From Paulownia fortunei (lineage: Eukaryota > Streptophyta > Magnoliopsida > Lamiales > Paulowniaceae), in NCBI GenBank assembly GCA_019321725.1, contig CM033121.1, forward strand, positions 15,252,001 through 15,316,000: 64,000 nt of DNA. The letters run 5' to 3'. The position numbers were made by a program, and so were the translations under genes. A model generated the notes under the pieces. It was not told where the DNA came from, did not search any database, and saw only the letters and a list, made by a program, of their open reading frames with translations. This document shows positions 45,880 through 54,957 of the stretch, one piece after another (within the stretch, counting starts at the first letter, position 1; each line of letters starts with the position of its first letter).

Positions 45880-47110
45880 TGCCATCACATTGGAACTCTC
45901 AAGATAAAAAGAAGTTTTTGACTGAGGTTAAAAAATTTTATTGGGATGATCCATACCTATTCAAATATTATCCGGATCAAATCTTTCGAAGATGTGTGCC
46001 TGACAATGAGATAGGTAATATTGTCAAATTTTGTCATTCAGAAGCATGTGGTGGTCATTTTTCTGTAAAGAAAACTACTGCAAAAATCTTGTAATGTGGA
46101 TTTTATTGACCAACTCTTTTCAAAGATACTTACACTTTCTGCAAAAGTTGTGAAAATTGTCAAAAGTTAGGGTCCCTTTCAAAGAGAAATATGATGCCCC
46201 TACACCCTATCCTAGTGATTGAAATCTTTGACTGTTGGGGTATTAATTTTATGGGGTCATTTCCATTATCATTTGGTTTTCTTTACATATTGGTTGCCAT
46301 AGATTATGTTTCAAAATGGATCGAGGCAATTCCTTGTCGAAACAATGATCACAAAATAGTGATAAATTTTTTGAAAGAAAATATTTTAAATCGATTTGGA
46401 AGTCCTAGATCTATTATCAGTGATGGGGGAAAACATATTTGTAACAAAGTTTTCGGAACTTTAATGAAGAAATATGGAATCATACATAAAGTTGCAACCC
46501 CTTATCATTCTCAGACAAATGGACAAGTTGAACTTGCAAATAGGGAGATAAAAAAATTTTGGAGAAAACAGTTAACCCAAACCGTAAAGATTGGTCTCTT
46601 AGACTTACCGATATACTTTGGGCATATAGAACTGCTTTCAAAACATCATTAGGCATGTCTCCTTATAGGATAGTTTATGGAAAACCTTGTCATTTACCTG
46701 TTGAACTTGAACATAAAGCTTATTGGGCAATCAAAATGTTTAACTTCAACCTTGATGAAGCTTCAAAATTGCGCAAATTGTAAATCAATGAACTTGAAGA
46801 ACTGAGAAATGATGCATATGAGAATTCTAAAATTTATAAAGCAAGAATCAAAGATTTTCATGATAATAAAATTTCAAGAAAAATATTTGAGGTTGGTCAA
46901 AAGGTTTTGCTTTATAATTCTCGATTGCATTTGTTTCCTGGAAAATTGAGATCAAGGTGGAGTGGTCCTTTTGTTGTAAAAAAAGTATATACTTATGGGG
47001 CGATTGACATTGAGAATCCTAGAAATGGTAACATATTCAAAGTAAATGGACAAAGAGTTAAACCATTTTTAGAAAATCAATTTTCACAAGAGAATTTTTT
47101 TTCTTTCTAA
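45880..47110 (+). pseudogene. Athila integrase of the composite element
   Basis: Zinc-binding HHCC part: CHSEACGGHFSVKKTTAKI (about 46035-46090), then CKSCENCQKL in a shifted frame. Catalytic core in 46191-46652: FDCWGINFMGSFPLSF, IISDGGKHICNKVFG and [20 protein letters not shown]. Family members have Asp in the GIDFMGP position; here it reads Asn. The second Asp and the Glu are kept. The C-terminal part runs in 46559-47110 ([20 protein letters not shown], then [20 protein letters not shown]). Stops occur at 46094 and 46783 and shifts elsewhere. No chromodomain is seen, as expected for Athila. Confidence 0.9.
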
Positions 47111-47236
47111 CCCTTGTTATGATTAGTGTTGTATATATTTTTTTTTTTTATCTGACATTATTTTCTTCTCTTCTTCTTCTTTTATTTTTTATTTTTTCTT
47201 TTCCCGGTTAAATGGCGGATAACGGTACTCCGTGGC

Positions 47237-47244
47237 TATAAAAG
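47237..47244 (+). promoter_or_regulatory. Candidate internal TATA box
   Basis: TATAAAAG stands in a GC-richer island (CGGTACTCCGTGGC upstream, TCGGACTTG downstream), 93 bp before the ATG at 47330. In an otherwise AT-rich region this arrangement suggests a separate promoter for the accessory and LOG frames. There is no experimental support in the sequence. Confidence 0.4.
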
Positions 47245-47329
47245 TCGGACTTGTCAGTTTCCCAAACAACTGAAATCTTTGTACAAATTTTCTTTGTTTT
47301 TCTCATTCTCTTTTCTTGTTATTTTCAAA

Positions 47330-47915
47330 ATGGGTGACATATTTCTAACTCTCAAGAAGCGATTTTCTTTTCTTTCTAAAATATGCAATTTTAAAAATTT
47401 ATAAAATCAGGATTGAAAGATTGAGGATGCTTATGCACAAGGGCATTCCGGAGGACATACGATGGTTAATTGAAGCAAAGGTAAGGGCAGGTGAGTTTTC
47501 ATATGAGTTTCCAGATTTGCTTACTAGATACATGTCTGGTTTTGGTAAAAGCACATATTCAAAAAAACGAAGGGCGAAAAAAATAAAAGTTTGTCATATT
47601 TGTGCTAGATGGACTTGCAACACAAAGTGTCGTTCTTTAGGAATAGTCTCTAAAAATCGAGAAGATAAACTTAAATTCATTATGGATGGACTGAGTAAGG
47701 AGTCTTTAGATCACATTATATTGACTCTTGAGACGCATTCATGTGGATTGGTACAACGTGCAATTCTTGATTTATGGGATCGTTTTCGAAATGAATATGA
47801 GCTTTATAGTCTTGGGAATCTGACATTAAAAGACCCTGTTTGCCAGTTTATAAAAAACTGGATGGGAAGCATATCCTCGACCCATAGAGGGCGTTTAAGC
47901 CGTTACTGGACGTAA
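47330..47915 (+). pseudogene. Accessory ORF of unknown function with a cysteine cluster
   Basis: The ATG at 47330 starts MGDIFLTLKKRFSFLSKIC, then a shift or stop near 47400. The main frame runs to 47915 without a stop (about 165 codons). It is basic in its middle part (SKKRRAKKIKVCHICARW), with the cysteine group CHICARWTCNTKC (CX2CX4CX3C), which could bind a metal. Helix-rich residues follow (KEESL-like, VQRAILDLWDRFRNEYELY). It lies in the position where Athila elements carry an env-like or extra frame, between integrase and the LOG frame. I do not recognise the family. There is no signal peptide or membrane segment, so an envelope protein is unlikely. Confidence 0.6.
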
Positions 47916-48128
47916 AACCAGAGAAAGATGTGAGCCACAATCACAACTACATGTACATACACGTGGTAGTAGGTAATTTTTAAATTTCGTATGTGTCCTT
48001 ATTTTCAACCTTTTTGACAAAAGAAAAAGACATGCAATAAATGTATTCCCTGTTCACACCTCAATAAATATCACCGTACTCACTCTATTTTTGCACAACT
48101 TATTTTCAAAAAAAAAAAAGAAAAAAAA

Positions 48129-48781
48129 ATGGAAGTTTCTTCAACTCGCAAATTTAATTCCATTTGTGTTTTTTGTGGATCCAATTAGGAAAAAATGGTG
48201 AGTTTATAGGGGCAGCCAATAATCTTGGTAGAACTTTAGCAGAAAGAAAAATTCATTTAGTGTATAGGGGAGGCAGTTTGGGGTTAATGGGGAGTGTTGC
48301 CATTTCTGCTTATGTAGGAGGTGTCAAAGTTCTGGGAGTTATCCCAAAATATTTAACAGTACAGAATATCACAGGTATGACCATTGGAGATGAGCTGAAA
48401 GTGTCACACATTCAGGACAGAATGCCTAATATGTTAAACAATGCGGATGCATTCATCATTCTACCTGGCGGTTTTGGTACACTGGAAGAATTATTCCAAA
48501 TTGTCTCTTGGGCACAACTCAACATTCACCAAAAACCTATAGGTATTCTTAATGTTAATGGTTTTTATGATGGTTTGCTATCTTTTGTAGATCATGCTGC
48601 GAAAAAAGGGTTTATTTCAACTTCTGCGAGAAGAATCATCATTTCTGCTCCAACACCTGACCAGCTGATTGATCAACTTCTAGCATATGTGCCAAAACCT
48701 GATCCAGTCTTGGCCAATGTGGATTGGTCCAATAGGAACAATGGTCGAAAACGCAAATTGAATTTGACTCTCAGTCTGTGA
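48129..48781 (+). pseudogene. LOG-like cytokinin riboside 5'-monophosphate phosphoribohydrolase, intronless, inside the retroelement
   Basis: LOG enzymes release active cytokinin bases from their riboside monophosphates in the cytosol. The ATG at 48129 starts MEVSSTRKFNSICVFCGS, the standard LOG N terminus. One base is then lost near 48187, and the rest stays open to 48781 (about 215 residues in total, normal for LOG). Motifs: HLVYRGGSLGLMG (the first glycine of the GGG box is Arg), VLGVIPKYL, DRMPNML (catalytic Arg kept, the following Lys lost), PGGFGTLEE (intact, with the catalytic Glu), ISTSARRIIISAPTPDQLID. There are no introns, although plant LOG genes usually have several, so it probably derives from a spliced mRNA. 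It lies between pol and the 3' LTR, in the same strand. Many residues differ from typical LOGs, yet there is only one break. Confidence 0.85.
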
Positions 48782-50532
48782 TACTTATTGTTAATGATTT
48801 TATCTAATAGTATGTGTGTTTTTTTTGTTGTTTCAGCTTTTTTTAGCCGCATTTCAGGTGATATCTTTCAAACTTTACTTTCATATCTATTTTTGACATT
48901 GGGGACAATGTCTCGATTAGGTTGGGGGGAGGGATAATTGATATCATGACTTGTATATTCAATGTGTGTTTTTTTTAGTATATAAAATAAATAAATAAAT
49001 AAATAAATATAAATCAAGCGTGTTTTTTTTGCTGGGTCCGTTGAAAGCATGAAAAAAAAGGTGGCTGAGTAAAGGGTAATTGTAACACTCTTGAGACGCA
49101 TCCCTATTTTTTGCATAATATGGCAGGTTTGTAAAGTTTTTAACAAGTGTTTGTGAATTACCAATATTTTTTTTTAGTCGTATAGGTTCTTCCAACTTCA
49201 ATGATTAAAATTAAGCATGAATAATACGGTTTAATTGATGATGGGTGTTGTTTTGGACTTTGATGTTGTTATTTGGTTAATATATTTTTGTGATAATTAT
49301 ACTCAAATTTTATTTTGCACAAATAGTTATGTTATTTAGTGTGAAGACAATCATGTCAAAATATATAGTTCTTATGCCCTTACTCTAATCATCACTTGAA
49401 TCTTCAACATGTAGGGGTTGAGTATTAGAACTTTTACTTTTGGTCTGTCGAGGCGAACGACTGATAGTGCACCACTAGAAAAATGATTAAGGCATTAGGC
49501 TTTCTAGCACCATTGCCAAATCAGCTTGTTCCCTATATGATATTTAAAGAAAACATCCCCCTAGTAAACCACTTTGAGCCTTACAATAAATAAATTATTT
49601 TATTTTTTTTGTAACCATATCTTTTTACCTAACCTAAATACACTATTATCCAACCCTTGTTCTAAAAATGATTGGAGTTTAAGAGACATTCAATTGAAAG
49701 CTTGGACTTACAAAAAGAATTTAGGTTGGGATAGAAGATAAGTGTGGGGGAGTTTCTCTAAAAAAAAAAAAAAAGAAAAAAGAAAAAAGAAAAAATAATA
49801 TAAAAAAAAAAGTTGCAAAGTGCTACAAGTTACAACTAAAAATGAGATGTTGCAAGATGAATAAGAGGGGTCCAATTCAATAACAATAGACTCCAGTGTG
49901 AAATTTGTGGAGTTGGAGAATTTTTCATCGATAAATTTTATGTCTCTGATTCCATGAAGTTTTTAGAACCTTTGTTGCATCCTATCCTTTTATTTCTTAG
50001 CTACATCACCACCCTTTGCCCCCATTACACCTTTGTTAAAGACTTTTGATTTCGTGTGGTGCCTTCAGTGTAGTGGAGATTTGCACCAAAGGAAGAGCCT
50101 ATGATGTTTAACTTTTCTGTTAGAGATTGGGTGATAGTTTTGTAAGGTTTTATGAGAATTCACTTATTTGAAATATGCATAGTTTCATCACTATTGACAT
50201 TAACTGTCCACACACACACTTGAGTATGATTATTGTGGAAATGTATTGATTTTTGAATGATTAAGAGTTAAACTCAACACTTGTTTGATTTTATTTCCAT
50301 ATTACTTTGTTGCTTCATGAGAATAAAAGTTGGAAGATAGTTATTATAGGTGTTTATAGGTATCATTGCTGGAAACCTTCACGAGACTATAACTCGTCCT
50401 CTATGGGCCACCTAGGGGTTTAAAGGCTTGTTGCATATGCTAAATGCAATCGTGTTTTCCTACGAAAGTGGATTAGTTTATGTTTGTTTTAAGCTTGCTC
50501 GAGGACAAGCAAGGGTTAAGTGTGGGGAAATT
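48782..50532 (+). other. 3' non-coding region of the composite element with several polypurine tracts
   Basis: No gene is recognised. Purine-rich tracts lie at 48917-48934 (TTAGGTTGGGGGGAGGGA), 49737-49755 (GATAAGTGTGGGGGAGTTT) and, directly at the LTR, 50511-50532 (AAGGGTTAAGTGTGGGGAAA). The first follows a GACATTGGGGACAATG string also seen in element F near 18045. An AAAT microsatellite (about 48984-49008) and an A-rich stretch (49762-49810) are present. From 48935 onward the whole region is repeated in inverted orientation at 52331-53946. Confidence 0.8.
48917..48934 (+). other. Internal polypurine tract at the edge of the inverted repeat
   Basis: TTAGGTTGGGGGGAGGGA, followed by TAATTGATATCATGAC. 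The inverted segment ends exactly at TAATTGATATC (53946). So the repeat boundary coincides with the base after this tract, where plus-strand DNA synthesis would start. Confidence 0.65.
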
Positions 50533-50724
50533 TGATAAGTGCATATTTTGACATATTTTTATATCAAATCCTTTATACTTTTCTTGTTTTATTCTTATTA
50601 ATATTCTTGTTTTATTAATGTTTTGTGTTGGGGAATAAACGGAAGCATGTTTCCAGACTTGTGCAGTTTTTGTAATTTGAGCATAACTTCATGATCAAAA
50701 GCTCTATGACCTGAAGCTTGTTTC
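50533..50724 (+). repeat. First 192 bp of the 3' LTR, cut off
   Basis: TGATAAGTGCATATTTTGAC to CCTGAAGCTTGTTTCA matches the start of the 5' LTR. It then jumps to AAAACTTGCTACAAC, the reverse complement of an LTR end plus the first bases of the primer-site side. Confidence 0.95.
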
Positions 50725-50731
50725 AAAAACT

Positions 50732-52330
50732 TGCTACAACTTTAAGGTTGCAAACCCAAGTGCAGGTTGTAGTAAGTAATAAATTCTCGTGAGTCGAGGT
50801 CGATCCACAGGAAAGTTGTTTGAAGAATTCAAGTTTATATTTATAAAAAGATGGAGTTTATGTGAATCAAAAATATATGAACAATTAATGTATGATGTAG
50901 CTAAAGAAAAAACCGAAGTAATAAAAGTACTGAGGATTAGGGATCCACTCTTGAGTTTTGGATAGATAAATGGTTATTTATTCTTTTTACCTCTATTAAT
51001 TGCCACAATTGGAATCCATACATAATGAAGGTTCCAATGGGAAGATATTATCAAGTAACTCATGCAATAAGGTAATCATGATATTGTCTTACTATTGCAA
51101 ATTATCTCTTAACGCCAACACTTATTTATGGGATCAAGCATTTATATACTCCTTCGTCAACAACAAATCAAGGTTTCACATTAGCAGTCGGTGGGGTAAA
51201 ACCGTACAATAAGCTAAATGAACCCAAGTATTTGTTGTGCCATTGGAGATACATAAATCAAGAATCACCACAAAAATAAGTAGGGTTTAGATAAAAAATA
51301 ATAATAATAATACAACATACTTAAACAATTTCTACCCTTATAACCATTTTTCTTCCTCCATCAAGAGATTCACCCTTTTTTCTCAGCAAAATGAAATTTA
51401 GAAAGACATAATAAAAGTAACAAAGACTAAAAATATAAGAGAAACTAGAGAATGCATTTCTATTACTACTAGAAAACATACAATACAAACTAGATAACTT
51501 AGCCTAAAGAAACCCTCTACCCCCTCCTCTTACAAGCTGAATACATGGCCTATTTATAGTACTTGGAGTAAGCTAGAGGCCAAACAAATAATGGAGGGTT
51601 AATCAAGTGGTATGCTAGTTGCCAAGAGTTGGTAAGTTGTTACACAAATTTTTCAACTACTGAATTGAATTATATTTTTCGGTCAGATATAGCCAGATTT
51701 TGAAGATAGGTAAAGAATAAAAATTGTAGATCTTTCAACGCTGATATATTTTCATATATCTTTTGTCAAATTTGGCGATCGGATGAAGGAGATATGGTCA
51801 AATTACCGAGTCATGTCCAAGAGCCGTCCTGTAACATCAGCAGCAACTTGCAGCCTATGGTTTTACCATTTCAACACATTTTCACACCATCTTGTCTTCA
51901 GCAAACTTGTTTTTTTACCTCTTGGGTATAACATATCCGAATTTCAGACCAAAATAAATTTGGGCTCAAGATATATAACCGAATTGGTAAAATAAGTCAA
52001 TACTGGGCTGAACTCTGATCTGAATTTTGGTGATCCATTTTGTGTAATTACTTGGACGAATTTTCTGCTATCATCAAGACTGAATTGGGTTGAGCCTCCA
52101 CCATAAAAGTTGTACCTCTATTTCTTGGCTTTCAAATGAAATAAGCTTCAGGTCCATAGAGCTTTTGATCATGAAGTTATGCTCAAATTACAAAAACTGC
52201 ACAAGTTTGGAAACATGCTTCCATTTATTCCCTAACACAAAACATTAATAAAACAAGAATATTAATAAGAATAAAGCAAGAAAAGTATAAAGGATTTGAT
52301 ATAAAAATATGTCAAAATATGCACTTATCA
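50732..52330 (-). repeat. Complete LTR in inverted orientation
   Basis: 1599 bp. The minus strand starts TGATAAGTGCATATTTTGAC at 52330 and ends AAAGTTGTAGCA at 50732. On its 3' side the minus strand continues AGTTTT, the bases that lie between a 5' LTR and the primer-binding site. On its 5' side it has the polypurine sequence of a 3' LTR. It therefore carries both 5'-LTR and 3'-LTR junctions. Confidence 0.95.
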
Positions 52331-53946
52331 AATTCCCCCACACTTAACCCTTGCTTGTCCTTGAGCAAGCTTAAAACAAACATAAACTAATCCACTTTCG
52401 TAGGAAAACACGATTGCATTTAGCATATGCAACAAGCCTTTAAACCCCTAGGTGGCCCATAGAGGACGAGTTATAGTCTCGTGAAGGTTTTCAGCAGTGA
52501 TACCTACAAACACCTATAATAACTATCTTCCAACTTTTATTCTCATGAAGCAACAAAGTAATATGGAAATAAAATCAAACAAGTGTTGAGTTTAACTCTT
52601 AGTCATTCAAAAATCAATACATTTCCACAATAATCATACTCAAGTGTGTGTGTGGACAGTTAATGTCAATAGTGATGAAACTATGCATGTTTCAAATAAG
52701 TGAATTCTCATAAAACCTTACAAAACCATCACCCAATCTCTAACAGAAAAGTTAAACATCATAGGCTCTTCTTTTGGTGCAAATCTCCACTACACTGAAG
52801 GCACCACACGAAATCAAAAGGTCTTTAACAAAGGTTGTAATGGGGCCAAAGGGTGGTGATGTAGCTAAGAAATAAAAGGATAGGATGCAACAAAGGTTCT
52901 AAAAACTTCATGGAATCAGAGACATAAAATTTATCGATGAAGAATTCTCCAACTCCACAAATTTCACACTGGAGTCTATTGTTATTGAATTGGACCCCTC
53001 TTATTCATCTTGCAACATCTCATTTTTAGTTGTAACTTGTAGCACTTTGCAACTTTTTTTTTATATTATTTTTTTCTTTTTTCTTTTTTCTTTTTTCTTT
53101 TTTTTTTTTTTAGAGAAACTCCCCCACACTTATCTTCTATCCCAACCTAAATTTCTTTTGTAAGTTCAAGCTTTCAATTGAATGTCTCTTAAACTCCAAT
53201 CATTTTTAGAACAAGGGTTGGATAATAGTGTATTTAGGTTAGGTAAAAAGATATGGTTACAAAAAAAATAAATATATTTATTTATTGTAAGGCTCAAAGT
53301 GGTTTACTAGGGGGATGTTTTCTTTAAATATCATATAGGGAACAAGCTGATTTGGCAATGGTGCTAGAAAGCCTAATGCCTTAATCATTTTTCTAGTGGT
53401 GCACTATCAGTCGTTCGCCTCGACAGACCAAAAGTAAAAGTTCTAATACTTAACCCCTACATGTTGAAAATTCAAGTGATGATTAGAGTAAGGGCATAAG
53501 AACTATATATTTTGACATGATTGTCTTCACACTAAATAACATAACTATTTGTGCAAAATAAAATTTGAGTATAATTATCGCAAAAATATATTAACCAAAT
53601 AACAACATCAAAGTCCAAAACAACACCCATCATCAATTAAACCGTATTATTCATGCTTAATTTTAATCATTAAAGTTGGAAGAACCTATATGACTAAAAA
53701 AAAATATTGGTAATTCACAAACACTTGTTAAAAACTTTACAAACCTGCCATATTATGCAAAAAATAGGGATGCGTCTCAAGAGTGTTACAATTATCCTTT
53801 ACTCAGCCACCTTTTTTTTCATGCTTTCAACGGACCCAGCAAAAAAAACACGCTTGATTTATATTTATTTATTTATTTATTTTTTTTTTTTTTTATATAC
53901 TAAAAAAAAAAACACACATTGAATATACAAGTCATGATATCAATTA
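52331..53946 (-). repeat. Inverted copy of the 3' internal region
   Basis: Near-perfect reverse complement of 48935-50532, including the polypurine tract at the LTR (TTTCCCCACACTTAACCCTTG on the plus strand), the long A/T run and the tetranucleotide repeat. The repeat run at 53865-53895 differs in length. Together with the LTR start, the arms are about 1.8 kb, separated by about 1.4 kb. It ends at 53946, next to the CTAGA target duplication. Open frames at 53707-53922 and its mirror (48868-49164) are by-products. Confidence 0.95.
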
Positions 53947-54494
53947 CTAGAGAAGAACAAGAAGATGAGAAGAAGTTATTCTTAGTTCGGAAAACAAAGT
54001 TAACTAACTATTGTATTGTGATTACATCAGTTATAGTGAATCCCTCCAGGATATTTGGAGAATAGTGGATTATAAGGATTACCCCTCCTTCAAATCATTA
54101 TAAGAATTATTATGTTCATTTTATTTTCAGTATTTACATTTCTATAGTTTGTTTGTTCATTGCATATAGTCAACTGCACTGCACAACAAAAAAAATAACA
54201 GAAGCCTATAAATTTTCCAATTGTTTTATCTAATATTCTATTGCACAACTAAACAGCTCACTAAGCAAGTTTTTGAATCTCTAGTAGATTGAAGGAGCAA
54301 ACTTCTGAATCTCTAGTAGACTGAAGCAACTAAGTGACTTTAGAGTTACTATTTTATTAACTAAATTCAGGCGACTAAGCTTTGTTAAGCCAAGTAGAAG
54401 TTCAACTTGAGTATCATGTTGAAAGGGTTTAAAAGAATTTTAAGAGGTGCATACATTACACTTCTAGATCATTTCATACCACTTAGGACCAACA
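53947..54494 (+). repeat. Rest of the 5' LTR of copia P
   Basis: It continues from 41352 through the duplicated CTAGA and ends GGACCAACA directly before a copia-type primer-binding site. No second LTR of this element is visible in the window. Confidence 0.75.
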
Positions 54495-54496
54495 AA

Positions 54497-54508
54497 TGGT
54501 ATCAGAAC
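54497..54508 (+). other. Primer-binding site of copia P
   Basis: TGGTATCAGAAC, one base from the initiator-Met-tRNA complement TGGTATCAGAGC, two bases after the LTR end. Confidence 0.85.
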
Positions 54509-54590
54509 AGTTGATTAATGAAAACTTTTCTTGGTTTCCAAATTTCAAGATTTGAGTTAGATCTATTTTTCGAATCATACATCTTTTTAG

Positions 54591-54957
54591 CATGAATAAC
54601 ATAGATAGCATTGCTAGATTTCCTATGTTTTCTTTTGAAAAATATGATTACTGAAAATGTTGAATGCAAGTACATTCCTGAGTACTACATAATGACTTGG
54701 GGACTGTGACAATGGATGATCCATTGAAGATCACAAAGGTGGATACAAGTGGTGCCTCAATTTTTGTACCCAAGCCTAAGGAAGAGAGGACTTCCACACA
54801 TAAGAAAGCCAACATCACCACCGTGGCAAAAAAATCTAGTTCAAAACTCTTTCTTGCTGAAAAATCAACAAACACTTGGAAGAAATATCTGTTTTCTTCT
54901 CCTATGAAAACACCTAAAAATCGTCCCCATGTTCTTCCACTAAAAATCGTAAACTAG
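54591..54957 (+). pseudogene. SIRE-like copia gag, N-terminal remnant (element P)
   Basis: The ATG near 54591 starts MNNIDSIARFPMFSFEKYDY, which resembles the beginning of SIRE-type copia gag proteins. A stop or shift leads to the frame 54697-54957, with DDPLKITKVDTSGASIFVPK and a PKEERTSTHKKANI stretch that parallels the PKPxxEWT...K region of such gags. It ends at 54957. Nothing further of gag or pol is seen, so the element is truncated soon after its start. The lineage call is moderate. Confidence 0.55.

Larger units (their letters stand above)
41353..53946 (+). mobile_element. Composite Athila-like insertion carrying a LOG gene
   Basis: A 12,594-bp insertion flanked by CTAGA on both sides (41348-41352 and 53947-53951). 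Order: 5' LTR, tRNA-Asp primer site, gag, protease, RNase H, integrase, accessory ORF, LOG-like ORF, 3' non-coding region, 192 bp of 3' LTR. After that comes an inverted segment made of a whole LTR plus 1.6 kb of 3' internal sequence. The reverse transcriptase is missing. The right terminus is internal sequence, not an LTR end. The intact target duplication, together with the copia LTR that reads straight through once the insert is removed, argues that it went in as one molecule. Confidence 0.85.

Noticed and set aside
47421..47915. Accessory ORF as an envelope protein
   Set aside because: No signal peptide, transmembrane segment or fusion-type hydrophobic stretch is visible.
48868..49164. 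Minus-strand frame of 98 codons, nearly identical to one at 53707-53922
   Set aside because: The identity comes from the inverted repeat arms. The frame contains the AAAT microsatellite and resembles no protein.
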